Source: Saprospiraceae bacterium
GTDB taxonomy: Bacteria; Bacteroidota; Bacteroidia; Chitinophagales; Saprospiraceae
Direction of reading: 5' to 3'
DNA: 64,000 bases
Assembly (NCBI GenBank): GCA_024103005.1
Contig: JAGFJA010000021.1
Span: 124,001 to 188,000, forward strand
Shown here: positions 8,749 to 17,102 of the stretch, in pieces
Layout: each line of letters opens with the position of its first letter
Numbering within the stretch: the first letter of the stretch is position 1
Notes under the pieces: generated by a model
Databases searched by the model: none
Seen by the model: only the letters and a program-made list of their open reading frames with translations
Told to the model about the DNA's origin: nothing
Translations under genes and position numbers: made by a program

Positions 8749-10404
8749 TTATTCTCTCAATTTACGTCTCAATATTTTACCGACATTTGATTTAGGCAAT
8801 TCATCTCTGAATTCAATCTCCTTCGGTCTCTTATAATTAGTCAAATTTGCCTTCAAATGCTCCATCAACTCTTCTTTTGTCAACGAATCATCACTTTTAA
8901 CAACAAATAACTTAACATGTTCACCACTTTTTTCATCGGGAAAACCAACAGCTGCAGCCTCCAAAACCTTCTCATACATAGTAGCCACATCTTCTATCTC
9001 ATTAGGGAATACATTAAACCCTGAGACCAAAATCATATCTTTCTTTCGATCGACTATTTTAAAATAACCGTCATAATCCATCTGACCAATATCACCTGTA
9101 CTAAACCATCCGTCATTTAGCACTTTATGGGTTTCTTCTGCCTTCTTATAATAGCCCTTCATCACCTGCGGACCCTTAATCTGAATTTCTCCTTTTTCAC
9201 CAATGGCAACTTCTGCCATGTTATCATCGACGATTCTCATATCAGTAGATGGCACAGGATAGCCGATAGTTCCAAGCCTGTCATTGCCATCCAAAGGATT
9301 TACGCTCGCTACAGGAGATGTTTCTGTGAGACCGTACCCTTCAATAATGCGCACACCGGTAACCTTTTTCCATTTTTCTGCAACAGCCATTTGCAAAGCC
9401 ATTCCCCCTGCAATTGGAATTTTAAGTTTTTCAAAATTAAGATTCCGAAACTCATTATTATTCAAAAGGGCGTTAAATAAAGTATTAACTGCGGGAAAAA
9501 TTGATGGATTATACTTTTTCCAATCTTTAACTACTGATGGAATGTCGCGTGGGTTTAAAATCAATACGGATGGACAGCCAAGAGAAGTCAGCACCAGGCA
9601 GTTTACCGTAAATGCAAAAATATGGTAAAGAGGCAAGGGACATAAGCCTACTTCCTGCTTTTCTTTAAGTTGGGACAAAAATATCGCCTTTACCTGTTCT
9701 AAATTGGCTAATAAGTTCTGATTTGTCAGCATGGCACCTTTGGCAATACCTGTCGTCCCGCCTGTATATTGTAGGATTATTGTATCATTGAACGCAGACT
9801 GGTGTCGAATAGCTTTCCTTCCTTGGCCAATTGCCAGAGCTTGTTTAAATTGTATCGCATCAGGCAGATGAAAAGGCGGAATCATTTTCTTAACCTTTCT
9901 GACAACAAAGTTAACCAAAGCACCTTTTATTCCTCCCAACATTTCGCCGATATTACACAAAACGACGTGTTTAATATCCGTCTCTGCAATGATTTGTTCC
10001 AGGTTGCTTGCAAAATTTTCAGCAATAACGATGGCCGAAGCTCCGGCATCCTGAAACTGCAACTTCATCTCCCGAGGAGTATATAACGGATTGGTGTTCA
10101 CTACGACCAGGCCTGCTCTTAATGCACCAAATAATGCTATAGGATATTGCAATATATTGGGCATCATCAAGGCAATCCGGTCTCCTGGCTTTAATCCCCT
10201 TTCAACGAGAAATCCGGCAAATGAATCAGCCATTCGATCTAATTGATTATAAGTCAACTTCTTATCCATGCTGATAAATGCAACACTATCACCATACTTC
10301 CGAATGATATCATCCATATAGGAAATAAGATTAGGATAGGTGTCGAATTTTACTTCATGAGGGATATTTGCAGGATAATTCTTCAGCCAAATCTTTTCAT
10401 GCAT
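8749..10404 (-). CDS. Long-chain fatty acid--CoA ligase (FadD-like)
   Basis: ATP-dependent activation of long-chain fatty acids to acyl-CoA through an acyl-adenylate, used for beta-oxidation or membrane lipid recycling. The 551-residue protein has the full ANL-superfamily set: the P-loop YTGGTTGIAKGA (about 213-225), GYGLTETSP, STGDIGQMDYDGYFKIVDR, and the adenylation lysine near the C-terminus (Lys543 in SNVGKILRRK). Length and motifs match E. coli FadD closely. It is the gene upstream of the SprB-repeat protease on the same strand, with a 59-base AT-rich gap and no terminator between them, but a functional link is not evident. Chain-length preference cannot be read from the sequence. Confidence 0.93.
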   Translation of the reverse strand: MHEKIWLKNYPANIPHEVKFDTYPNLISYMDDIIRKYGDSVAFISMDKKLTYNQLDRMADSFAGFLVERGLKPGDRIALMMPNILQYPIALFGALRAGLVVVNTNPLYTPREMKLQFQDAGASAIVIAENFASNLEQIIAETDIKHVVLCNIGEMLGGIKGALVNFVVRKVKKMIPPFHLPDAIQFKQALAIGQGRKAIRHQSAFNDTIILQYTGGTTGIAKGAMLTNQNLLANLEQVKAIFLSQLKEKQEVGLCPLPLYHIFAFTVNCLVLTSLGCPSVLILNPRDIPSVVKDWKKYNPSIFPAVNTLFNALLNNNEFRNLNFEKLKIPIAGGMALQMAVAEKWKKVTGVRIIEGYGLTETSPVASVNPLDGNDRLGTIGYPVPSTDMRIVDDNMAEVAIGEKGEIQIKGPQVMKGYYKKAEETHKVLNDGWFSTGDIGQMDYDGYFKIVDRKKDMILVSGFNVFPNEIEDVATMYEKVLEAAAVGFPDEKSGEHVKLFVVKSDDSLTKEELMEHLKANLTNYKRPKEIEFRDELPKSNVGKILRRKLRE

Positions 10405-10640
10405 AAGAGGAACAAACTAATTATTTCAACAGATAAGCAAACAAGTTACAAAACTAAGTATATTTAACATATTACCAATAAATATTCTATGTATTTTAAA
10501 TAAATCATAATAAACAATATGTGATGGAATAGAAAAGCGTATAATTGAAGTGCTGCAAACACAATATGATTAATCTATTTATGCCAACTGTTCGAATGAT
10601 TATAGAAGTTATCTTACCTTCGTGATCAAAATTTTTATTG

Positions 10641-11672
10641 ATGGCTGTTTACAGTTTTGAAGATATAATCAGACAAATCACAACAAAGAAAGTGCATCCT
10701 GTCTATGTCTTGCAGGGTGATGAACCGTATTTTATAGACTTACTCACACAAAAATTTATAGATTTATTACTGCCAGAAGAAGAAAAAGTATTTAATCAGG
10801 AAGTTCTTTATGGAAAAGAAACCAATGTTTCAACTATAATTGATTATCTGGGACAATATCCCATGGGTTCAGATTTTAAACTCATCGTGGTTAAAAATGC
10901 ATCAGAATTAAAAAACATTGATTCTCTATCATCGTATGTGTCTGACCCCTACCCTTCTTCTGTACTTGTCTTGGCCTTACCCGGAAAGAAACTGGATGGT
11001 AGAAAAAAATTGTCCTCAATTGTAAAAGCTAATTTTGCATTATTTGAATCAAAAGTAATATACGAAAATCAGTTGCCGGCTTGGATTAAATCAGAAGTTG
11101 AATCAAAAGGTAAAAAAATTTCTGAATTAAATGCCGCTCTAATAGGTGAATTTTTGGGCAATGACCTTCAAAAAATCAGTAATGAAATCGGAAAAACGAT
11201 TATTGCTATGGGTGAAGAGAAAGAGATAAATCGTCACTTAATAGAAAATTATATTGGTATCAATCGGGAATTTAACGTATTTGAACTTATTAATGCCATA
11301 TTTAATAAAGATAACCAGAAAGCCCAACTCATAGTCAATTACCTGGCTGATAATTTCAATAAACAGCCCTTTACACTAATTCTAGGGTCAATTTTTAATA
11401 GTTTTGTCAAGCTTTATACCTTAAAGGTGAGCCGGATTTATAATGATGCTGATATCGCGACTATAATAAATACTAGAAGTATATCTGCCATTAAAGAATA
11501 TAAAACAGCATTGGCAAAATATTCTCTTTCAGATCTCGATCATGCAACACTACTGTTTAAACAATATGACCAATATTCAAAGGGGGTTGACTATCCCTCA
11601 GGAATCTACGCAGGAATTTTGAAAGAATTGGTCTTCAAATTAATACATATACATGAAATAACAAATGGATAG
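10641..11672 (+). CDS. holA: DNA polymerase III subunit delta
   Basis: Delta subunit of the clamp loader, which opens the beta sliding clamp at primer ends. The 343-residue protein has the expected three-part layout: a P-loop-less AAA+ fold beginning with HPVYVLQGDEPYFIDLL, a lid, and an all-helical C-terminal collar (KEYKTALAKYSLSDLDHATLLFKQYDQ). Overall similarity to HolA is low, as is usual for this family, but the N-terminal YVLQGDEPYF signature is distinctive. The frame could start at a TTG one codon earlier; the ATG at 10641 is preferred. It is transcribed divergently from the acyl-CoA ligase gene; a TACCTTCG sequence, one base off the TANNTTTG consensus, lies just upstream. Confidence 0.88.
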   Translation: MAVYSFEDIIRQITTKKVHPVYVLQGDEPYFIDLLTQKFIDLLLPEEEKVFNQEVLYGKETNVSTIIDYLGQYPMGSDFKLIVVKNASELKNIDSLSSYVSDPYPSSVLVLALPGKKLDGRKKLSSIVKANFALFESKVIYENQLPAWIKSEVESKGKKISELNAALIGEFLGNDLQKISNEIGKTIIAMGEEKEINRHLIENYIGINREFNVFELINAIFNKDNQKAQLIVNYLADNFNKQPFTLILGSIFNSFVKLYTLKVSRIYNDADIATIINTRSISAIKEYKTALAKYSLSDLDHATLLFKQYDQYSKGVDYPSGIYAGILKELVFKLIHIHEITNG

Positions 11673-11690
11673 GTCATCCCTATCCATTTG
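11662..11690. terminator. Bidirectional hairpin between holA and the convergent DUF3078 gene
   Basis: A perfect 12-base inverted repeat, CAAATGGATAGG and CCTATCCATTTG, with a 5-base loop. It overlaps the holA stop codon and faces the end of the convergent gene. T-richness follows on the plus side (ATTCATATTTTATA), without a clean U-tract, so efficiency is uncertain. Confidence 0.6.
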
Positions 11691-11714
11691 ATTCATATTT
11701 TATACTATGTCTTC

Positions 11715-12785
11715 TTAAAATATATAATTGTATTTTATATAAATCTGCTCAGTAAAACTCACTTTTTTCCCAAGGCCATTTATCCCGCCAACCGCATCTT
11801 TATCTGTAATCTGAACAGGAATGTCATCATCATAGAACAATCTGGTATTCAATGTAACTGCTATGCTTTTCCAAATCATTACCGATGTCTCGGTGGACCA
11901 ATCTACATCAATATTCTGAGGGTTTTTAAGATAATTTGAAAAGAGGGTAAGTCCTGATTTGAAGTTTAATCTGTCATTTAAAAATTTATCCACATATTGA
12001 GCATTGAAGGTCGCACCTAATTGAAATAGCTTTTGTTTGAAATCAGTAGGACTATTCCATTCTGTACCGTGAATGCCTACACCTCCGATGGGTTCGCCTT
12101 TTGCATTTCTGGCAGGTATGGCAGCTATATTCTTATCAGCGACTAAAATCAATTTCGCTGATGCAGGTGATAAGAAAATGGATAATTTCATATTCGGTTT
12201 ATAATCGATACCTGGAGAAACAGAAATTCTTGCCGGTGACAAAAACTTGGCAATTGGTCCCTGATCTTTTCCGGAAATATCGCGAAGGTAACTACCTTTT
12301 ATCGGGTTAACGATAGATGTATCCGTATAAGTGGGCGTTATCTGGCTCAGAAAGGTTGAGTAAAGCGAATAATATACCTTGCTATTTGGGCTTGTTTTAT
12401 AACCGATTTTTGAATTAAAACGAAACTCGTCAATACTTTTTTGGAAGGGGACTCTTTCCGAAGCAGTAAGGTTTGAAAACCCACTGCCTAATTTCTGAAT
12501 CCCAAACAACAAATCAATATTGTTATCCCATGCAATATTGGCTTTTTTATAATTTGCATAAAAACTACCTACACCACCTAAACCAATTTTATTTTCTCCC
12601 GCGCCAACAGCTGGGTTTATCTGTAACAATTGACCAAAATCAAAGCCCAAGCCGGCTCCTTTAACCCATCCGGTTGTATCTTTCTTGCCAATTGAGGTCC
12701 GAATTTCCTTTACTCGATTATCATTTTGAGAGTAAACCGAATAACCAAAAAGAATAAACAAACTAAATAATATAACGTTTTTCAT
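11715..12785 (-). CDS. DUF3078 outer-membrane protein
   Basis: A 356-residue exported protein with a signal peptide (MKNVILFSLFILFGYSVYSQ). The start is taken at the ATG giving this leader; an in-frame TTG 11 codons upstream would spoil it. The body matches the pattern of DUF3078 proteins of Bacteroidota: GLGFDFGQLLQINPAVGAG, a GGVGSFYANY/W stretch, then alternating hydrophobic strands ending in an aromatic C-terminus (KYNYIF), as expected of an outer-membrane beta-barrel. The function of the family is not established. It is last in a run sigma factor - 70-residue protein - MscS channel - this gene, only 47 bases after the channel gene, so it may belong to that operon and to an envelope response. 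Confidence 0.8.
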   Translation of the reverse strand: MKNVILFSLFILFGYSVYSQNDNRVKEIRTSIGKKDTTGWVKGAGLGFDFGQLLQINPAVGAGENKIGLGGVGSFYANYKKANIAWDNNIDLLFGIQKLGSGFSNLTASERVPFQKSIDEFRFNSKIGYKTSPNSKVYYSLYSTFLSQITPTYTDTSIVNPIKGSYLRDISGKDQGPIAKFLSPARISVSPGIDYKPNMKLSIFLSPASAKLILVADKNIAAIPARNAKGEPIGGVGIHGTEWNSPTDFKQKLFQLGATFNAQYVDKFLNDRLNFKSGLTLFSNYLKNPQNIDVDWSTETSVMIWKSIAVTLNTRLFYDDDIPVQITDKDAVGGINGLGKKVSFTEQIYIKYNYIF

Positions 12786-12832
12786 CAATATAAATTTTTT
12801 ATCAAATATATAAAGCAATAATAGTCTGACTA

Positions 12833-13648
12833 TTAATCCTCAGAATTGTGAATAAACACCGAAGATTGTGAAATTTTGCTCAAAGGTACAACCACCCTTC
12901 CTTCTGCATTTATTAGAGTCATATCGAGATTTGTTAGGGACTCTATTTTCCCTCTTACACCATCTATAGTGACCTCATCACCTACTTTAAATTTTTTATT
13001 ATAGAATCCGGCAAGCATACTTGACATGACATCTTTACTCGCAAGTCCATAACCCAGTGCAAAAGCCATGACGATACCACCAATAATCATGGTAATATTT
13101 GACTGAATAAATTCAGTATCTATACCTGCCTGTGTCAGTGCACTAATAAAAACATTAATAAACAGGAAATAAAAGATAAATGTTGATATAACTTTTCCTG
13201 AAGAAATACCAAGAGATTTTGAAGCCGTATATACAGCCTTTCTGATAAAGTCAGAAAACAATATGCCGATAACCAGGAAAGCAAATGCGGTAAATACTTT
13301 AGGCAGATAATTAATCAGACTGGTCAGATAATAGCTCACAGTCGTCAGATGCAGCATATCCGTTATTGCTATTGCAAACAGCATCAAAATCAGATAATAT
13401 ACAGCTCCTGCGACGATAGCACTTGGTACAATCTTAATTTTACTTTTGGATACTATATCAATTTCCTCTATTTTATCTGCAATCTTGTCAAGCTTAATTT
13501 TTTCAAGAAATACCTTTATTACTTTTCTGATAAGCTTGGCGACAATAAATGAAAGTATTAAAAGCCCTATTGCACCAAGAAAAGTAGGCAACCCACTTAT
13601 AATAGGCCCTAAAATATTCTCAATCAAACTAAAATTTATTTTTTCCAT
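12833..13648 (-). CDS. MscS-like small-conductance mechanosensitive channel family protein
   Basis: A 271-residue inner-membrane protein. It has about five hydrophobic segments, with the first carrying the conserved TM-helix pattern (LGAIGLLILSFIVAKLIRKV), and a Gly/Ala-rich final helix (GGIVMAFALGYGLASKDVMSSMLAG) that resembles the pore-lining TM3. A short soluble beta domain follows (FKVGDEVTIDGVRGKIESL ... VVVPLSKI), equivalent to the first part of the MscS cytoplasmic domain. It is shorter than E. coli MscS (286 residues) at the C-terminal end and so may lack the full vestibule. It probably helps release solutes on osmotic downshock. It lies 38 bases downstream of the 70-residue gene in the sigma factor operon. 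Confidence 0.83.
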   Translation of the reverse strand: MEKINFSLIENILGPIISGLPTFLGAIGLLILSFIVAKLIRKVIKVFLEKIKLDKIADKIEEIDIVSKSKIKIVPSAIVAGAVYYLILMLFAIAITDMLHLTTVSYYLTSLINYLPKVFTAFAFLVIGILFSDFIRKAVYTASKSLGISSGKVISTFIFYFLFINVFISALTQAGIDTEFIQSNITMIIGGIVMAFALGYGLASKDVMSSMLAGFYNKKFKVGDEVTIDGVRGKIESLTNLDMTLINAEGRVVVPLSKISQSSVFIHNSED

Positions 13649-13686
13649 TTTTGATGAATTTATATTGATTTTATCTACGAGGATAA

Positions 13687-13899
13687 TTATTCATGCTCCG
13701 TATTTTCCAGGTCTGCATCTGAACCAATCATTGCAGCGGCAGTCAACAGCATTTTAGGTATAAACAATTCGATACAACTGCCCAGGAATTGAAAAAAATT
13801 GATACTACCATGGAGGTTTTTCTGCACTTCCTCTGAAACTCCTCCGGTCTCCTCAATTTGCTTCTTTTCCCACTCACTAAATAATTCAAAATCACTCAT
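13687..13899 (-). CDS. 70-residue protein of unknown function next to an ECF sigma factor
   Basis: I cannot name a family. The protein starts acidic and hydrophilic (MSDFELFSEWEKKQIEE), has a hydrophobic centre (SCIELFIPKMLLTAAAMIG, about residues 41-59) that could be a weak membrane segment or amphipathic helix, and ends acidic. It starts 20 bases after the sigma factor stop and is followed closely by the MscS gene, so co-transcription is very likely. Position suggests a small partner or regulator of the sigma factor, yet it lacks the zinc-binding HxxxCxxC motif of ZAS anti-sigma factors. That role is an inference only. Confidence 0.65.
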   Translation of the reverse strand: MSDFELFSEWEKKQIEETGGVSEEVQKNLHGSINFFQFLGSCIELFIPKMLLTAAAMIGSDADLENTEHE

Positions 13900-13919
13900 A
13901 TAAAAATTAAAATGCCTTT

Positions 13920-14492
13920 CTATTGTCTTAGTATATCCTTAAATATTTTTTGAAACTTCACTTTAGCTCTCTTCAATCTCATCTTTACAGCACTTTCAGA
14001 AAGGCTTAGAATTTCTGCTATATCCTTAACCATCAAATTATCCTGATATTTCATAATCAAGATAGCACGGTCAGCCTCATCTATGACATCCAAAGTAGCC
14101 TGCAATGCTGCATAATTTTCTTCCTGAATTAATGCATCATCCTCGTCCTCCTCTATGTCATTATACTGACCATCTTCCACATAAATCATTTTATTCTTCT
14201 TCTGCCTTCTGAGCTCATCTATACAATAATTATATGTGATGGAATAGAGCCAGGTGCTGAACTTGGATTTCTGATTAAATTTAGCTAAGCTTAGAATTAA
14301 TTTTAAAAAAATATCCTGGGTGGCATCTTCTGCATGAACGAAATCACCTAATATAGAATAACATTTATAATATATTTTATTGGAATATCGTCTATATATC
14401 TCATCAAAATAAGCTATCTCCTGAGTCTTCAAATATTCCTCAGCGAGGGCATTGTCAGTCCACTTATTTATGTCAGTTTCTGCTATAACCAA
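13920..14492 (-). CDS. ECF-type RNA polymerase sigma factor (RpoE-like)
   Basis: A 190-residue extracytoplasmic-function sigma factor. Region 2 is clear (YYKCYSILGDFVHAEDATQDIF and FSTWLYSITYNYCIDELRR), followed by an acidic linker with a run of Glu/Asp (DIEEDEDDALIQEE) and region 4 with its helix-turn-helix (MVKDIAEILSLSESAVKMRLKRAK). The only plausible start is TTG: an in-frame stop lies directly upstream and no Met occurs in the first 60 residues. It appears to head an operon with a 70-residue protein, an MscS-like channel and a DUF3078 barrel protein, which points to envelope or osmotic stress. No anti-sigma factor gene is visible next to it. Confidence 0.92.
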   Translation of the reverse strand: MVIAETDINKWTDNALAEEYLKTQEIAYFDEIYRRYSNKIYYKCYSILGDFVHAEDATQDIFLKLILSLAKFNQKSKFSTWLYSITYNYCIDELRRQKKNKMIYVEDGQYNDIEEDEDDALIQEENYAALQATLDVIDEADRAILIMKYQDNLMVKDIAEILSLSESAVKMRLKRAKVKFQKIFKDILRQ

Positions 14493-14723
14493 TTACGGAA
14501 TATTCTTTTTTTCAGCGCAAATATCTTAAATATTTAAATAATATATATGCCAATGTTGAAGTATTTCAACATTCCAATTAAAAACCATCTCTATAATTTT
14601 TTATTTTAAATTATTTTTACCGAATTCTTCTTAAAAAAATTTATACTTTTACTTTTTAATTTTAATATAATTTGCTGATTGTAAAAGAAATAAATATTCG
14701 TATAAAATAAATAATATTATAGT

Positions 14724-15263
14724 TTGGACACTATTAAGTTACATGATAAGACTTTTGTTCCTTTTATTTCAAGGGTAGTGATTGAAGGCAAAATAAAAAC
14801 GCTAGCAAATCAAGTATATCAAGAATACAAAGACCTACAGCCAACCTTTCTTGTAATTTTAAATGGCGCCGTTTTTTTTGCTGTTGACTTTCTGAAAGAA
14901 TATCATGGTCCGTGCAATATTAATTTTATGCGCCTGAAAAGCTATGAAGGAACTCAAACCTCCGGCAGCGTAAAACTTATTGACCATCTACCACCTGACC
15001 TTAAGGGTAAACATATTATTGTCCTGGAAGATATCGTAGATACAGGAATTACGATGTCCTATTTAAAGGAAACACTCCAAAATTCTGATATAAGTTCGCT
15101 AAAAGTTGTATCACTGCTGGACAAGCCATCCCGTCGGATAAAAGACTTTAAAGTTGACCTGGTAGGCTTTACCATTCCCGATGTCTTTGTAGTTGGATAT
15201 GGTTTAGATTATGATGAATTAGGAAGAAATACAGCAGATATTTACAAATTATCCGAAAAATAA
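14724..15263 (+). CDS. hpt: Hypoxanthine phosphoribosyltransferase
   Basis: Purine salvage: converts hypoxanthine (and usually guanine) with PRPP to IMP/GMP. The 179-residue protein has the type I phosphoribosyltransferase fold, with the PRPP loop IIVLEDIVDTGITM, the KSYEGT loop region and VVSLLDKPSRR, and the DVFVVGYGLDYDE stretch typical of bacterial HPRTs. The start must be TTG: an in-frame TAA lies four codons upstream and the first internal Met falls beyond the conserved N-terminal strand. The N-terminus it gives (IKLHDKTFVPFIS) looks complete. It is transcribed alone, convergent with the asparaginase gene. Confidence 0.92.
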   Translation: MDTIKLHDKTFVPFISRVVIEGKIKTLANQVYQEYKDLQPTFLVILNGAVFFAVDFLKEYHGPCNINFMRLKSYEGTQTSGSVKLIDHLPPDLKGKHIIVLEDIVDTGITMSYLKETLQNSDISSLKVVSLLDKPSRRIKDFKVDLVGFTIPDVFVVGYGLDYDELGRNTADIYKLSEK

Positions 15264-15293
15264 TATGGATTGTGATACATATGGTTTTAATAA

Positions 15294-15791
15294 TCAAGAT
15301 TCGTCCAGTTCTTCAAAAAATCCAGTATCATAATTTTTTTGCACATTGTTCCACGGAAAATACTTGCCATTCATAGCTATATAAACGCCTGACGGGAGAA
15401 CCTGCACAAATGCCAGTGCCGAACCCAGATTGAAAAAGCCATCACTTGAATTTCCAAAAGCATAAGGAATCATTGCACCGGTGAGCACTATGGTCTTTCC
15501 TTCAATATTTTCATTAGCAATTGCTTTAGCGGTTTCTGCCATCCTGTCTGTTCCATGAGTTATCAGAATTTTGTCGGCAGCTGATTTTTTACATTGGTAA
15601 ACGATGATTTTACGGTCTTCTTCAGTCATCTCAAGACTGTCAACCATCATCAGCGTCTTGACATCGATATCCAGGCTGCTTCTACCTCTGACAAACATTC
15701 CTTTGAGATGGGTGTCCTTAAAATATAATTCTCCGGTGATAAAATTATATTCTTTATCAAAGGTTCCTCCGGTAACAAACACTTGAATCAT
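15294..15791 (-). CDS. Short asparaginase-like protein
   Basis: A 165-residue protein matching the N-terminal domain of type I/II L-asparaginases. It has the first catalytic threonine motif (VTGGTFDK) and the second motif (ITHGTDRMAETA), which together form the catalytic half. Ordinary asparaginases are about 330 residues and their C-terminal domain helps close the dimer active site; here the frame ends with a clean stop after LEELDES. Such single-domain forms are known in several bacteria, so this is probably a natural short version rather than a broken gene. Whether it hydrolyses asparagine is uncertain. Its gene follows the LuxE-like gene at 46 bases. The 12 bases before its ATG are the same as those before the ppiD-like ATG at 23151. 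Confidence 0.75.
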   Translation of the reverse strand: MIQVFVTGGTFDKEYNFITGELYFKDTHLKGMFVRGRSSLDIDVKTLMMVDSLEMTEEDRKIIVYQCKKSAADKILITHGTDRMAETAKAIANENIEGKTIVLTGAMIPYAFGNSSDGFFNLGSALAFVQVLPSGVYIAMNGKYFPWNNVQKNYDTGFFEELDES

Positions 15792-15837
15792 GTAAATTAA
15801 ATTTTTACAAACATATTAAAATTCGCAGAATTTACTT

Positions 15838-16839
15838 CTACAATGCCAGAAGATTACAACCACGAATCTCCCTATTGTCTATCCTCCCAAGTATTTCAAA
15901 ATTATTATCAGCCAATTGAATAGCTAAATCTTCAGTTTCAATAAAGCTACAGGTATTCAGGTTAGCCATATCGAAAATGTTTAAGGTCCCTGGCTTACCA
16001 TAAATGGCATCTGAAAAAGGATCATTTAATTCTTTTATAAGAATATTCATTGATGGTGGAGCCTTAAAGATATCCTCACCGATGGTATATGCCTGAGAAA
16101 GTAATTCCGTCATCCCGTATTCCGAATAAACTGCCTCCGGATTAAATGCTTCATGTATAAATCGGTGGAGATCTTTTTTCGTCATTTCTTTTTCCTGTCC
16201 TTTCATTCCCCCTGTTTCGATAAATGTTACATTAATCCAATTCTGTTTTCCAATCAACTCAAAACAACGTAACAGAGCAAATGGAACCCCAAAAACTACG
16301 ATAGGATGCTGATTGTTCTGATGTATGAAATTACGGAGTTCATCATATTGATTCAGGTAAAAATGCGTTTCGCCGCTTTTTCCTGCTTTCATAAATTCAT
16401 AGATCATATAGATTAGGCTACTGTCCCCTCTCTCCAGGTAACCCGGAAGTAAAGCAGCGAAAAGATAATTCTCTAAAGAACCGAATTTTGACTCAAAAAT
16501 TTTTCTGCTTACCTGCTGATATAATAGAGGTGATTTGACATAATGTTTACTCTTGCCTTTACCGGTAGTTGAACTTGACTTAAAAACCATGGCTTCCTGC
16601 CAATTACCGGATTTAACGGCATAACTTTTAAAAAACGATACCGGTAGGAACGGTATTTCTTCTAATGTTGGATACTTTTTATCAAATTTAATATTTTTAA
16701 GGTAAGTAGCATAAACATAATTAAACTTCGACTGAAAATCAAAAAGTAGCTGATAAGCATCCTCTACTGAAGGGAAATTTCCATGCAACAACTCACTTTC
16801 AATTTTTTTAATTTCTACTGGAATGGCATCAGACAACAT
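15838..16839 (-). CDS. LuxE-like acyl-protein synthetase / acyltransferase
   Basis: A 333-residue protein of the LuxE/acyl-protein synthetase family, part of the adenylate-forming (ANL) superfamily. Recognisable are the phosphate-loop-like SSSTTGKGKSKHYV (about 88-101), FIETGGMKGQ, and SEYGMTELLSQAY (about 238-250), the equivalent of the YGxTE motif. LuxE activates a fatty acid for reduction in the luciferase system, but no luxA, B, C or D gene lies nearby. In Bacteroidota such stand-alone genes are annotated simply as acyl transferases, and the substrate is unknown. It may form a two-gene unit with the downstream asparaginase-like gene. The 263-base gap upstream holds nothing I can identify. 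Confidence 0.8.
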   Translation of the reverse strand: MLSDAIPVEIKKIESELLHGNFPSVEDAYQLLFDFQSKFNYVYATYLKNIKFDKKYPTLEEIPFLPVSFFKSYAVKSGNWQEAMVFKSSSTTGKGKSKHYVKSPLLYQQVSRKIFESKFGSLENYLFAALLPGYLERGDSSLIYMIYEFMKAGKSGETHFYLNQYDELRNFIHQNNQHPIVVFGVPFALLRCFELIGKQNWINVTFIETGGMKGQEKEMTKKDLHRFIHEAFNPEAVYSEYGMTELLSQAYTIGEDIFKAPPSMNILIKELNDPFSDAIYGKPGTLNIFDMANLNTCSFIETEDLAIQLADNNFEILGRIDNREIRGCNLLAL

Positions 16840-17102
16840 GATTACTCTATAATACTTACGTTATAATATATCTATTGATCTGAATATTATTGAATATTGT
16901 ATATCCGTATCAGTAGCATTTATGTAAAGATAATTAAAAGAATTTTTAGGCATTCCGATATACTGTCATGCCAAGGGATATCAGGACAATTAACTCAAAA
17001 AGACCAGACCGGGTCTAAATCAGTAATAAAAATAAAGCAGAATGTTTCAAAAAGACTGTAATCATGCCAGCTTGAAAGAATTTACTTAAAAAATGCTTAA
17101 TA

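Noticed and set aside
9127-9628. Overlapping plus-strand frames of about 115 codons opposite the acyl-CoA ligase
   Set aside because: They read through the antisense of conserved ANL motifs, with Cys/His-rich and Phe-rich composition typical of shadow frames.
16840-17102. Possible small RNA or gene remnant between the LuxE-like and response regulator genes
   Set aside because: Only short weak dyads (GGCAT/ATGCC, AGACC/GGTCT) are visible and no open frame of useful length; nothing supports a call.
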